NCBI GenBank assembly: GCA_963693365.1 | Contig: CAVNZM010000006.1 | Coordinates: 9,424,001 to 9,488,000, forward strand | Reading direction: 5' to 3' | Length of the DNA stretch: 64,000 nt | DNA from: Amoebidium appalachense | Lineage: Eukaryota > Ichthyosporea | Part shown: in pieces, positions 11,738 to 31,416 of the stretch | How positions within the stretch are numbered: the first letter of the stretch is position 1 | How the letters are laid out: each line of letters begins with the position of its first letter | Notes under the pieces: model-generated | Told to the model about the DNA's origin: nothing | The model's input: only the letters and a program-made list of their open reading frames with translations | Database searches by the model: none | Position numbers and translations under genes: made by a program

Positions 11738-13409
11738 TCCCCCCACCCTTTCCCTCTTTTCCCCCAGCACCTTAAAACCGCAAGTGTTCCCAACATCCTT
11801 CTGCACCATGCCTTTGGTACAGGCGTGCGCTCCACACACCATTCAAACACCAGTACCACAAAGACAGCAATGTGTCCCCAAGAAAGCACTGACCAAAACA
11901 ATCCCGTAGTCTATGCATATTAGGTTCAGCTGTTGATCTTCCCCTCCTTCCCCCCTTCTCCCCCCTCTCCATCCCCCCCCCCCCCCCCCCCCCCCCCCAA
12001 CCACAACACACACACACACACAAACACGCACACAAACAACAAAAACACACACACTCTCTCACCACAGTTCTCATGTGTAATTTGCGTCACTCCACATGTA
12101 TTTTCGATGTAAAAACTCTTAGTCGAATGAAGAAGTGAGCAGTTGAGAAAGAGGGAGTGAGGGAGATTGATTCTGCAGAGCATATATGCTTCACACCACA
12201 CTCACACACACACCCCAAGCACACCAAGCACACCAACGCACCCAGGCTCCAGCCTGTTTCCATCGACAAATGTGCCGTTCTTCGAGCCCAGGTCTCTGAT
12301 GACAAAGGTGTCTGTGTGCTGCTGGTAGCTGACCTGGGCGTGGCTCTTGCTGGCCTCGATGGTTGCTATGCGCACCATGTGGTTGCGATCCTTGTCTCGC
12401 CCCATCGTGCCCCCCTCCTGCCCGATCACGTGCACACTGCCCTCTGCTCATACACGTGTCAGTCGCATATTTGTCACTGCAGTCATATGTAACAGAGAAC
12501 ACTCACCCCTCCCCACCCCCCACCCCCCCCCCCCCTCCCCTCCCTTATCCCCCTTCTTTTCCCCCCTCCCCCCATCATTTGTTTAATCGCCACTCTTTGG
12601 TATGGGGATCCATACGGATTCTCCTCATCAGAAAGAAGGAAACCAAACTCGATGCAATGAACGCACAGGCGCAGTGTCCATGAGGAACACGAGAATACAG
12701 AGAACCAAAGACAGGGACATTACTTGACCCCCCAACCCCCCCTTCCCCCTTTCCCGCCCTCTTCCATTCCGTGGAAAACAAACACACCCTGCCACCACCA
12801 CCACCACATCACAGACACACACACCAGGACCACCACACACAAATACGCCAACACCACCAACAGCACACAACCATCCCCCGCAATCAGCGTCGTCACCGCA
12901 CACAATCACACACGCAACTACCACAGCCACATCACCACGACACACACACACACCATCAGCCACCACCACCACCACCACAACACCGCCAACAACCATCACA
13001 CGAATGCCCACAACCAACCACCACCAACTCCTTTTACCTTTTCCGCCACCCACACCACAATACTCCAACATACACACGAATCGCCATTCACACTTCACTC
13101 ACATCACATATTTCATGAAAACCCACCGGGTAGTGATTGTGACGTCTTGACCACAAATCGGATGCACAGATTCTCAGCTTGCTTTCCCTCCGTCCCATCC
13201 ACCTCCCCATCTTCCTTCTCCCCAGGGGTGGTGGTGGGGTGGGCTACAGATGCATCGGCATAGGCATGGAATATGTACTCTCCTCGTGACCGATCATAGC
13301 GGTAGTAAGCACGTGTAGATGGGTAGTAGTACATCTGCAATGGTGCATGTGGGTGGCGATGGATAACGGAAAGAAAGGGGGTGGGGGGGGCAAAGCGGTG
13401 TGTGTGTGT

Positions 13410-13440
<31 letters not shown>

Positions 13441-14221
13441 GGTGGAGGTGAGTGGGTGGGGAATGAAGGAAATAAGGTGTGTTCCTGTAGGTCAGTAGGG
13501 TGAGTCAACCAGATTGTATGTATGGAGCCACATATCTGCAGGGCCCTGTGTGTATGGTTGCACCATATTCTGGGGTTCTAGGATCATAGTAAGTGCATGA
13601 ACAAACGACACAATACCTGAAATGGGGCAGCATGGAGAAGTACGACACAAAGAGAGCAAAGATAAAATGGAAAAAAAAGCCAGAAACGAAACGGAAGACA
13701 CAAACAAAAAGCCTTGAAAGAAGCAGCGGCTAAACATGAAAGACACATCACGCACAACAGGTAGAAACTATTTTATTAAAAAGAAAACAGCCTACCTGAG
13801 ACTTTGGGTCGTAGTAGTAGCCCGATGCCCAGTCATAGTACATGCCGCTGGCCTCATCAAACACTACCCCTGTGCGGCTAAGCTCTGTCTGTGCTATTTG
13901 CGCAATGTACTCCGCAGTAAGAGCTGCTTGGGGGGGAGGGAGGGGGGGAGGGGAGGGGGAAGGGGAGGGGAGGGGGAAGGGGAGGGGAGGGGGGGAGGGG
14001 GGGGGGGGGAGAGAGAGAGAGAGAGAGAGAGGTCAGTGTTGTTCTGCTTCAAAGTATACAATACACGGTTGGAATACACTGTTAGGGAATCCTTGTGGGT
14101 GTGGGATGGGGCGGTAAAGCATGCCAACCATGTGCATGGGATGGGTGTGTAGGGAAAGCTGAAAGGAAGAAAGCGGTAAAAGGGGGGGCGGTTTCTTTGG
14201 TTGGTTGCCCGGAATGGAAAG

Positions 14222-14261
<40 letters not shown>

Positions 14262-14276
14262 CCTCCCCCCTCTCTC

Positions 14277-14324
<48 letters not shown>

Positions 14325-15214
14325 TCTCCCCCCCCCCCCCCCCCTCTCTCTCTCTCTTCTTTTTTTGCCCCCTCCTTTCCCGGGGGCGGCGGGGGGGGGG
14401 GGGGGGAGGAGGGCGGGGGGAGGGAGGGGGGAGGGGGGAGGGGTTCAAGGCTTGCTGACAATGCATGGTGGTCGCATACAGGTGATGACCTAAAAACACA
14501 GAGATCACCCGCTCTTCCCCTCCCCCATCCCCCCTTCCCCCTTTGCGCTTTTGAGACGGAAGTGAGGCAAGGAAGATGGGGGGGGGGGGTTTGAATGCGG
14601 AACACGGTACGAAGTACGCATACACGAAGGACACATGCAAAGGCAAACATTCAAGTATGCAACATCAGCCATGCGCACAGTATGCGTCATAAGCAGAGCC
14701 CATCCTCAGGGAGGGCCCAAGTCATCAAGGGGAGGGGGGTTGGGGGGGGGGGGGGGGATCGGAAAGGGGTGTGTGGGAGGGGTGGGGAAGAGAGAGCGAG
14801 AAGAGCAAAAAAAGTGAGAGGGGAAGGAGGGGGAGGGGGGTGGGGGGAGGGGGGACAAGCCCCACCTTCAACGGACGCCTGGCTTTCTGTAGCTCCATTT
14901 GCCGAGTCCCCCGACCAATACGGGTAGGTTTGGGTGTTCTGAATGGGACAGAGTAGAGGGAGAAAGATTATGTGGTGAGATGAAGAGTTGACACTGCATG
15001 GTGCTTCTGTGCTGCATCGGCATATGGGTGGGTGGTGCATTGCACGGCAAGAGGGTGGGTGGCTGGCAACAAAGGAGTGCAATACACGACAATAGACCAG
15101 GAGAGTCCCACCACCTCTCCCAGAATTTCTTTCTCATTCCCCGTGTCTAACCCCCCCCCCCCCCCCAACCCCACCCCCAAAAGTCCACCACCATCGCCGC
15201 CGCCGCCATCCCCC

Positions 15215-15267
<53 letters not shown>

Positions 15268-17786
15268 CACCACCACCACCACCACAACAACAACAACAAA
15301 AAAAAAAAAAAAAAAAAAAGGAAACACACAACACACACACTGCCCTTCAGTCAAACGGTGTGACCAAGCCTACCGAACATAAGAACACCGTCCAGAGCAT
15401 AGATGCAAACCACACAAACACCATCATGCGCCAGTATGGGCATGCACACTGACACATCTGCCCGTGTGCACATACCATCACATTAACATCACTGAACAGA
15501 AGGTAAGGTATGTATATGAAAACTCATAGATATTAGCCGTGCACTGGTATTATCGAAACAAAAATGAGCCACCGGGACACAGCGGACACAAGTACACCAC
15601 AGGGACACAAGCACACAAGGCAGGAAGCATTGCCCCCCTCCCCCCCCCCCCCCCCCCCCCCTCCCCTCCCCCCGCAACCACCATAAAAAAAAAAAACCTT
15701 GAATGAAAGGAAACCCCAATACACCCCAATGCACCGCCACAAGTAGGGTGTATCTATGGCAGCAGGGACACTTGCCTCTGTCTGGGTTTCAGCATCCACA
15801 CGTTGCCTGGCCCGTTGCCTGAAGTCTGCAAGCTCACGGCTGAGCTCTTCCACTCGCTGCCTTAATTGCTCCGTATAGCTCTGCGGCGATGCGGGTGAGT
15901 ACACACATTCTTATGACTTTGCAAGTGAATGAATCCGAGTAGATATTCACTTAATTATGAAATTGCAGGACACCCGTGCTAGTGAATATGCAAATACTTA
16001 CGAGGGTGTAAGTGCATGTGTGGGGGTGGATATAATAATTAACGATCATAATGCTGATATGAAGTTGCGTGGGAAAGTAGTAAAGAGAGAGACGTACTAT
16101 GGGTTCGGTGAATGGGTGCATAGGTATCGGTGAGTAGATGTCCATGCTCATAAAAAATGAATTACAAGTAAGAAATGAGTGGAATGTCAAGTTGTGCCGT
16201 GTTCTTGGTGATGCCAAGTGAGTAATCGAGATACTGACTAGTATATGGGAGCATTGAAAAAAATTTAGTAGAGAGGATTGCATGTGTTGGTGCATGTGTA
16301 AGTGTTTGAGTGTGGAAGGCGGCAACATCAGGCCAACACTTGATTGGGAACACAGGCGCAACACAGATATTTCGACCCTTACTCCTTACTGATCCAAAAA
16401 GACATCGACGGAAAACGTGCAACCACTAGAGCACCACAGGGAAAGACGCCACCTTCTACTTAATCCCTCAAAATGCCAGTTTTATTTATCTTAAAAAAGT
16501 AGTGTGTAACTCTACACACCTGTGCGTTTATTCTCTCGATGTTTGCCTTGTCTGCCTCTGCCTTCCATCGCTTGGCCTCTCCTAGTGCCCTCTCTGCAAC
16601 CTGCAGAGCCTGTGCTCAAGAAAAGGAAAATAAATGGAAAGGGAAAAAGGGGCGGTGGGGCGGTGGGGGGGAGGGGGGGAGAAATGAAGTGTGGTGGTGA
16701 GGAGAGCTGAAGGTTTGTTGAATGTAGGGGAATGGAAAAGGAAAGGGAGGAAAGAACTCAGGGAATGAAAGGGACTCTCCATCCAAAACTCTCGCCTTCC
16801 CTCTGCCTGTCCCTCTCCCTTTCCCTCCCTCCCTCCCTCTCCCTTCCCCCCTCTGTCTCCCCCTTCTCCCCTCCCTCCCTCACTCCTCCTCACCTGCCTC
16901 TCTCTACCTCTATTTCTCCCTCTCTTCCCCCACCTTCCCCCGTCCAGCCGTGTGCCCCTTTCCCCAATCACTCGCAAGGCATCTCCCCCTGCCACCACTG
17001 CTACAGCCCGCTCATCGGTACCAATAGACTTCAGGCTATGAGATCCATTAAATCTTCCACATTTTCCGTATTGCCAACGACTCTTCTAACTTCGCTGATG
17101 ATGCGACTTCTGTAATGTCACGAAAGAACATGGCCAGTTTCCACCACATACCTCTTGCCTAAGCTCTGTATCGTGATTTGTGTTTTGGAGCTACGCATCC
17201 CCCCCCCCCCCCCCCCCCTCCCTCCCCCCCCCCCCCCCCCCCCCCCTTCCCCCCCCCCCCCGCCCGCGATCCTAATCCCCCTCTTCCTCCCCCCCCCTTC
17301 GCCCCAAAACACACATACACACCAAAGCCCATGGATTCCTCGCATACTGTATATGTCTCCCTAACTTCTTAACAATTGCATTGAACGTATGGGTATGCAT
17401 GTGTCTACAACATGTAAGTGACAGGCAGGGCCACACTGAGCCAACCACACCCACCTATTCATTCTTTTTTTTCTTTGGAAAGCCCCCTGCTAAGGTCAAA
17501 CCTCATGCCCCTCAACATATGTTCTTTTCCCATTTCCCTTAAAGTCACAGGACGGAAGGGGGGAGGGGGGGGGGGGAAGAGGGAGCGAGGGAGGGAGGGA
17601 GGGAGGGAGGGAGGGAGGGAGGGACGGAGGGAGGGAGAGAGGGAGAGGGGGAAAGGAGGGAGCGGGGATGGAGAGAGAGAGAGGGGGGGGGGGGGGGAGG
17701 GGGAGGGGGAGAAGAGGGGGGGGAGGGAGGGAGAGGGAGAGGGAGAGAAAGGGAGAGGGGGGGGGAAGGGGGGGGGGGGGGGGAGA

Positions 17787-17823
<37 letters not shown>

Positions 17824-17862
17824 AGACAGACAGAAAGAGAGAGAGGGAGGGGGAGAGAGAGA

Positions 17863-17903
<41 letters not shown>

Positions 17904-18002
17904 GGAGAGGGAGAGAGGGCGGGCGGGGCGCGGGGGGGGGGGGGGGGGGGGGAGGGGGGGGGGGGACAGAGGGGAGAGACTTACCTCGTCTAGCTCACTC
18001 AT
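7501..18002 (-). CDS. AGGF1: AGGF1-like protein with OCRE, FHA and G-patch domains
   Basis: Homologue of angiogenic factor with G-patch and FHA domains 1, a nuclear protein linked to pre-mRNA splicing; 503 aa. Exons: 18002-17985, 17190-17152, 16609-16520, 15880-15776, 14938-14866, 13923-13796, 13334-13127, 12443-12242, 11492-11407, 10669-10597, 10167-10055, 9316-9222, 8178-8078, 7681-7501 (TGA). All phases close. Residues 10-80 look like a coiled coil ([18 protein letters not shown]). The OCRE domain with its Tyr-rich repeats ([20 protein letters not shown]) is at about 127-174. The FHA domain is at about 225-316 (GRDK, LGSKNGT), followed by a CxxC pair (FCPEC), and the G-patch is at about 446-488 ([18 protein letters not shown]). 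The first exon codes only six residues, so a longer 5' exon is possible. The intron after 15776 has a GC donor. Confidence 0.95.
8183..8230. repeat. 48-base G tract (C tail of the adjacent repeat copy)
   Basis: An uninterrupted G run on +, read as C on the AGGF1 strand. It links the dispersed-repeat copy at 8231-8436 to the ACAG acceptor of AGGF1 exon 13. Confidence 0.9.
8231..8436 (-). repeat. C-tailed dispersed repeat, copy in AGGF1 intron 12
   Basis: Well-preserved copy truncated at its 5' end, where it meets another long tract of C on the sense strand (8437-8460). Its 3' end CGCATTCAAA runs into 48 C and then the splice acceptor. It is in sense orientation with the gene and very similar to the copies at 29907 and 54249. 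Confidence 0.9.
8437..8642. repeat. Cluster of long G tracts
   Basis: G runs of about 20-40 bases separated by short spacers (8437-8521 and 8605-8642), within AGGF1 intron 12. They are strong candidates for quadruplex structure. Exact lengths may be unreliable. Confidence 0.85.
8675..8770. repeat. (GT)n microsatellite
   Basis: GT repeat with GCGTGC interruptions in AGGF1 intron 12, followed by another G tract. Confidence 0.9.
10168..10243. repeat. (GT)n repeat forming the AGGF1 intron 10 acceptor
   Basis: On the AGGF1 strand this is an uninterrupted AC repeat whose last unit becomes the ACAG acceptor of the exon at 10167-10055. Confidence 0.85.
13929..14032. repeat. Pure purine tract
   Basis: About 100 bases with only G and A on +, ending in a GA repeat, in AGGF1 intron 5. 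A comparable pyrimidine block (CT repeats and C tracts) follows at about 14228-14360, so triplex or hairpin structures are possible. Confidence 0.85.
14590..14728 (-). repeat. C-tailed dispersed repeat, copy in AGGF1 intron 5
   Basis: Carries the 3' half of the family, from the GTCATC point to TTTGAATGCG, next to an 11-base G tract (C tail). The 5' end is truncated against G-rich DNA. Sense orientation with AGGF1. Confidence 0.85.
15204..15319. repeat. Graded C to A microsatellite
   Basis: Reading along +, the sequence passes from poly-C through (CA)n, (CCA)n and (CAA)n to poly-A, so C content falls overall in one direction. It lies in AGGF1 intron 4. A matching structure on the other strand is at 51178-51316. 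Confidence 0.9.
17549..17985. repeat. Long purine-rich (GGGA/GA/G) tract
   Basis: More than 400 bases of almost only G and A, with runs of (GGGA)n, (GA)n and poly-G. It fills AGGF1 intron 1 right up to the 5' splice site of the six-codon first exon. Confidence 0.9.
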
Positions 18003-18403
18003 TTTAGTGTCCCTTCTGCCTGAGGCTGATCATAATGCTTTCTTAGTGAGTCGTAAGACCGTGTCTGCGTACGATTGGTGGTAGCAAAGATTTGAAATAT
18101 CTACACGTTTCGGCCCAAAAAAACGGCCCAAAAAACGACAACCCAAGAAAGGAGTGTGATAAGATTGTGTGCAGGTGTAACTAGAACGATATGGTGCTCA
18201 AGAAAGGGTCCAGCTAATCTTTGTAGCATCGACACCCTCAGGCCGGCAGGGGAAACACGGGGTTCGAAAGAAGTACTTTATTGACTAGCCGCCTGAGTCA
18301 GACCAAGGTCTCTTACGGTCACACGCAACTGACTTTGACTTGCACCGTGAAAGCAGGCCTACATAGTGGACACAACACAAGCAGCTGTGCTCTAGGCGCA
18401 AAC
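18003..18403. promoter_or_regulatory. Divergent spacer between AGGF1 and the GST gene
   Basis: A 400-bp gap between two start codons pointing away from each other, so it should hold both promoters. I see an inverted CCAAT (GATTGG at 18074) and an AC-rich stretch, but no clear TATA box. The GST 5' UTR may occupy its right part. Confidence 0.5.
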
Positions 18404-19013
18404 ATGACCACCGTATACGGCTTCTCTCCCTCGGGCAACTGCCACAAGGTGCGGTTGATACTCGAACAGACAGGGCGACCCTACGTGTGGAAAGAGATAG
18501 ACATCCTCAAGGGAGAAAGCAGAACCCCCGAGTTTCTAGCCATAAACGCAAATGGAAAAATACCGGCCGTTGTGCTTGAAGATGGGAGGCCTCTGGCTGA
18601 ATCGAACGCAATTCTACTTTACTTCGCCGAGGGAACGCCCCTAATCCCTTCCGATCCTTACGAGAGAGCCAAGGTTTACGAGTGGCTGTTCTTCGAGCAG
18701 TACACCCACGAGCCCAATGTTGCCACCGCACGGTACATTGTGAAAATGCTGCCGAAGGACAGCCCACGCAGGGCAGAGGTGCCAGCAAAGATCGAGGCGG
18801 GATACAGAGCCCTCGACGTCATGGAGAAGAGACTCAGCAAGCACCCGTTTCTTGTTGGTGATTATTACACGGTGGCAGACATCGCGCTGTTTGCATATAC
18901 ACACGTGGCGGGGGGATGCAGGGATGGATCTGTCGCGCTACCCTGGCATACTGGCATGGATAAGGAGAGTAGAAGAGCAGCCCGGTTATGTAAAAATGGC
19001 AGCCTCAGAGTAA
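18404..19013 (+). CDS. Glutathione S-transferase, intronless, one-base frameshift
   Basis: Cytosolic-type glutathione S-transferase that would conjugate glutathione to electrophiles; about 202 aa once the shift is allowed for. The N-terminal thioredoxin-like domain is clear: the active-site start FSPSGNCHKVR with a candidate catalytic Ser10, the cis-Pro motif GKIPAV, and the glutathione-binding LAESNAI. The all-helical domain follows and includes VGDYYTVADIALFAY. The frame breaks in a run of six G at 18910-18915. With five G the product would end normally at TAA 19011-19013. As written the frame runs into unrelated residues and stops at 19114. I chose the ATG at 18404 because it starts the family N-terminus; the open frame upstream to 18281 is not GST-like. 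It is the only single-exon gene among intron-rich neighbours, and its motifs resemble bacterial GSTs, so horizontal transfer is possible. Confidence 0.92.
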
Positions 19014-19745
19014 TGATTATAGTGACCGTGTGGCAAATGCACGCACTGGTGCATACGTGCCACGGGGTCTGTGTAGGCGATGGTGAATCTGATCAAGGGG
19101 AGGGGGCCATTTAATGGCTTGGGGCTGTCATTAATAAGAATAAGCACACCATGCTGGTATTGTTATAACAAAAACAAAAAAAGGATTATAAGCCTAAAAG
19201 CAGCGTGTGGCCGGTCCCAACAGTTCACCGCATAAAGTGAAAAGCACGAGAAAAAAACACAAAGCAGAATCTAACATATCCCTGCTCAAGACCAGCCAAC
19301 GAACTGGTCACCGACCAGAAGTCTGTTATAAAAGTGAAAGTGATGTGTTGCAACGAGTACCTACCACGGATCCGATGTTTGGTTTCAGTGTTGCTCACGT
19401 GCAACTGTGCATCAGACAACGATTGCGCTCCTTCCAGTACTCTCTCTCTGTCTTCCACTCCCCCCCCCCCCCTACCCCTCTCTCTCCCTCCCTCTTCTCT
19501 CTTTCTCTCCCTCCCTCCCTCCCTCCCTCCTCTCTCCCTCCCTCCCTCCCTCTCTCCAAGCCCACCAGCTCCAGCTTCAAAAGTAAACGATAGGGTCAAC
19601 CAATAGTATCTAGTCAATGACGTCACATTGAAAAAGCCCGCGAAACTTTTGGGCCGGCCGGCCCCTGTGCGACCTGGGCCGAGCTGAGCAGCGTTAAGGC
19701 CGCAGAGCGTACTGCGATAGAAACATTACATAACTCACAGGCAGC
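19014..19745. other. Spacer between GST and MRG15
   Basis: No gene. It holds a pyrimidine-rich (CCCT)n block at about 19441-19560, a CRE at 19618 and a 14-bp GC palindrome at 19651-19664 about 80 bp before the MRG15 start. Confidence 0.6.
19618..19625. promoter_or_regulatory. CRE (TGACGTCA) upstream of MRG15
   Basis: Perfect palindromic CREB/ATF site 121 bp before the MRG15 ATG. A CREB/ATF-like bZIP protein is encoded in the same window, so regulation by that class is possible but unproven. Confidence 0.5.
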
Positions 19746-27527
<7,782 letters not shown>

Positions 27528-28164
27528 AATACCTAGATTTTTCTGAGTTGGGGCTTTTGGTATTCCGGTCTAATGTTTTTAGTGGGCAGCTGGTATGCTT
27601 ATTCACTATTGACTTCCTTGCACACGCTACATGCCTCTTTTTTTGCCGAAAAAATGCAAACACAACTCACATTGATTCGAAGGACCAATCAACCAATCAA
27701 AGGAGGTAGTTATGCGTGGTAGGGTGAGTGTGCCCTGTTGTGTGTGTGCTCATTGCATGTGCATATTCTGATTGTTCGGTTGTGGTGGGTGAATATCAGA
27801 TAAATGCAAGGTTCAACAATTCACGACACATGACACACACACACACCGTGTCTAATAGCCATGATAGGGCATGGCATCATTTTGTGCTGCAACAGACCCA
27901 AGGCTGTGCCTCCATGACTGTTTTTATACATGCAGCTGACACACGTGTTTCGTGCTCGCTCGTGCAAATATCACACTTCGTGAGTGGGATATATACTGAA
28001 CATGATTCGAACTTCTAAAAAAAAAAAAAAAGAAAAAAAAAACTTTGCCATGCATCATGTCCAAATCAAGGACGAGTCCTCCCCCCTCCCCCCCCCCCCC
28101 TCCCCCTCCCAGGGCAGGCAGTGAACTTTCTCTGATCGATGTCATCTTCTCTTCTCTAAGCTTT

Positions 28165-28196
<32 letters not shown>

Positions 28197-29093
28197 AGAT
28201 ACAGACACAGGCCCACACAACCACGTGCACCACCACCACCACCACATGATACATACGTCATGCACAACATATTCTGTACATATATGTGAACATGTGTATG
28301 GATTAGGCAATATTTTCCCCCTGACGTGTGTTCACTAAGGGCCAAGCGTATATACCATGTTTCGCAGTGATGCGTTACACCATGCATGCTTAAGCTTAAG
28401 AGTTCCTTATCATCTGCAGTGACATTAGGAGACACCTTCAGGACCGGCCCCGGGGGTGCCATGCAAGTTTACGTGCATGCATGCTAAAAATCTCGATGTA
28501 TCAGTGCGGCAGATGTCTGATTCAGTATGATCATGATTGAGCATGGCCGGGTGTGCATAGACAGGTGCAGATGTTTGCCTTGCGTTTGGATCGATTGTGT
28601 GCATGTACGTGTGGGTAGGCATTGGGCAGGCACTGCGGCAGGAGGGATCCAATCAAAGTGTTGATCTTGAAAGAGCTTGATCATGAGCTGGTCTACTACG
28701 TAGCCCCTGTGGCCCATGGCGTGTGTGTGTGCACGTGGGCATGTGCTCGCATAGGAAAAGGGCCTGGCGGCCGCTGGGGTTCCTTCTTTGGGGGAGGGGG
28801 GGGGGGGGTTGCAGTACTGAAAACTGCGTGCACATTCTTGAATGCCGGGATCCCTTTGCTCCTGGTGTGAATCATATGCTGATTTATTGTTCGTTTTTGA
28901 CAAGCTGCAACAATCGAATGGTTTCACCCTTGGCCGGCTCCACTTGGTTTACATATTCAAAAATACGCTGCTTAGAGCTTTCCAACGAGGTACAAAGTGT
29001 TGATACACAAACATATGCCTATATGCCCCTCCCCACCCCCTGTGTATGTGTGCGGTGTGCCTGTGTTGTGTGTGTGCGCTGGCCCAGCCAGTG
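27528..29093. other. Convergent spacer between MRG15 and XPO1 3' ends
   Basis: No coding region that I can support. It contains unique DNA, A and C tracts (28017-28043, 28081-28110, 28167-28197) and a G tract at 28793. The 3' UTRs of both genes should lie here. I found no AATAAA downstream of MRG15. Confidence 0.6.
28883..28888 (-). terminator. AATAAA poly(A) signal for XPO1
   Basis: AATAAA on the minus strand about 206 nt after the XPO1 stop codon, in unique sequence. Confidence 0.6.
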
Positions 29094-29256
29094 CTAGTCT
29101 GCCATGGTGTCGTTTGCATAGGGGTTGAGCATGCCCGGGATAGCCTGCACCGCCCGCTGCCTCTTCTCCTTCTCCTGCACAAGCGTCTGCTGCTCCTCAA
29201 GCACCTCAAGCTCGTCCGTACCATCCGCCTGTGTGGCACGCGTCAGATTCAGAACA

Positions 29257-29312
<56 letters not shown>

Positions 29313-30624
29313 CATTCACCCACATACCACCAGCACACGTCATATGCCCGCCCAGGTTAGTAACTTTCCATCCGAATGCACCACTCCCAGCAACAAACCC
29401 AAACTATGCACACTATGCACACGACACCACCTAAGGGTACACCTAAGCAGCATTTGCGCAAAACTAGCCCTGCCCCCCACACGTACCTTGATGCGGACCA
29501 GGAAGTCCTGCATGACGGTCTTGAATGCCTCTGGGTCCTTGTACTCCAGGCACATGCGCTCAATGATCATCTCCAGCTGCTGCCTGCACACCCACACACA
29601 TGTGAGAAACACCACTGCAGCCCTTGCTTCATTCCATGTGCTTGTCAGGCCAGCCACCTCATCCCCCCCCCCCCCCCCCTCTCTCCCGATCACCAAACAA
29701 TCCCAAACCCCATTCTTCTGAGCATGGGTAGGTTCCATTCCCTATGCCCCTACCACTCACAATCAACCCCATTTGACCTCGTGAGAGCAGTCCTCATCTC
29801 GGCCTCCACCCTCTCTGTACCCATAAGCAAAGGGGAACCCGTTTGCCAGAAAAGAAACAATAACCACAGATATGCAGGAAAGTGTGTGTCTTGTGGCAGG
29901 GGGGGGTTTGAATGCGTCATTAAGTATGAAGTACACAAGAACAACGGATAACACGATGCAGAATGCAAACCATACATAAAGAGTATGCATAATAAGCAGA
30001 GCCCATCCTCAGGGGGGGCCCACGTCATCCACAGTACCCGAGTTTCGACCTATTCATCTCGTTAACGAAACCCAACTCAGATACTGTTTCATTTGAACAT
30101 GGGTAGGTCACCCGTCTTGATCAGAGACGAGCAGGGTTAATTATGCAGGCAAGGGCAGTAGGAAAGGCCGGGGGTTAAAGTTCAGTAAGCAGAAGCAAGA
30201 AAAATATAGATAGGAACTCAGGAGACGGGGCTTCTGGGAAGCTCCCCCGTCGCTACCTAAGTCGATACTTCCCTGGCTAACATACTACACCAGCTGAAAA
30301 GAATTAAGTCCCGAAGGCCGCAGAATTCGCTATCAGAGGGGAAAATATTAGATTTGACCCACGCCGCAGGGTAGTAACACGCTTACTAGGGCGGAACTTT
30401 AACGTCTTCGAACGGAAAGCTATGCCCCCGGATGTCAGCCAGAAATGTGGTATCACCCATTGCTTTGGGCTTGAAAAAAGCCAAACCGATAGTCCGAGTT
30501 ATGTTACGCCGGCGGGTAACATGCCGCATGGGTTCCAAGGGAGCTGTCGCCAACAGAGCGGTGTGTGCATGCGTGCGCGTAATGCAATGTGTGAAGTGTG
30601 TCTATAGCTATGAGAGAGTGGGCA

Positions 30625-30655
<31 letters not shown>

Positions 30656-31380
30656 GGGGGTAGGGTAATAATACCTTGGGACGTTGGGGAAGGCGCCGCT
30701 TAGCAGGTTAGCCAGGTACTGGCGCACAAAGACGGATGCCGGGGTGCCGGGGGGCTGGTCTGCAGCCAGGGGGGTGGTGATGACGTTCTCCTCGGCATAG
30801 GACAGCATCAGCGCAAGAATGTCGCACAGCTGCTTGAACCCTGCAGCACAAAACTCAGCAACAGTCCAAACAGGTGGGTACCGTGCAACAATATTTAAGT
30901 TATTGGATACTATCGAACTTCCGTGCGTCTCCCTGTTCAACAACTCTACAAAACCAAAAACCCTTTTTTCATGTCCACTAATCGTTCCCCGTCCAGCAAC
31001 CATTCCTACTTCCCTCAATACATCCCCATCCCCCAAACACACCCCCATCACCCCCTCCTACTCCAACCAAAAATTTCTCAAGCGAATCCAACCATACCTG
31101 ATTGGTAGGCCGAGTCAGCCAGGGTTGCAAAGATGTGCTCGAGGGTGGACAGGTAGAAGGACTGGTAGAAGAAGGGGGCGGCCTGTGTGCCGACAATGGA
31201 GCGCAACATCTCCATGAGGATGTTGAGGCCGGTCTCGCTGACGTTGCGCATGGTGTGCTTCATGGCCCAGTAGATGCTCTCCATCACTAGCCGGAAGCTG
31301 CCCTCCGGTATCACAAAAAGCGCTGTGGGCCCCACACCTAGTCAGCTTACACTCATGGCATCTCCATACATGTCTCACTC

Positions 31381-31416
<36 letters not shown>

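Noticed and set aside
12430-12443. AGGF1 exon 8 starting at the nearer AG (12437)
   Set aside because: It gives an immediate in-frame TGA. The AG six bases upstream keeps the frame into the FHA domain.
14033-14650. Pro-, Gly- and Arg-rich open frames over poly-C, poly-G and GA tracts
   Set aside because: Homopolymers translate into stop-free Pro or Gly runs on either strand. They sit inside introns of the AGGF1 gene.
18281-18403. Upstream in-frame extension of the GST
   Set aside because: The extra 41 residues do not resemble any GST N-terminus. The family starts at the ATG at 18404.
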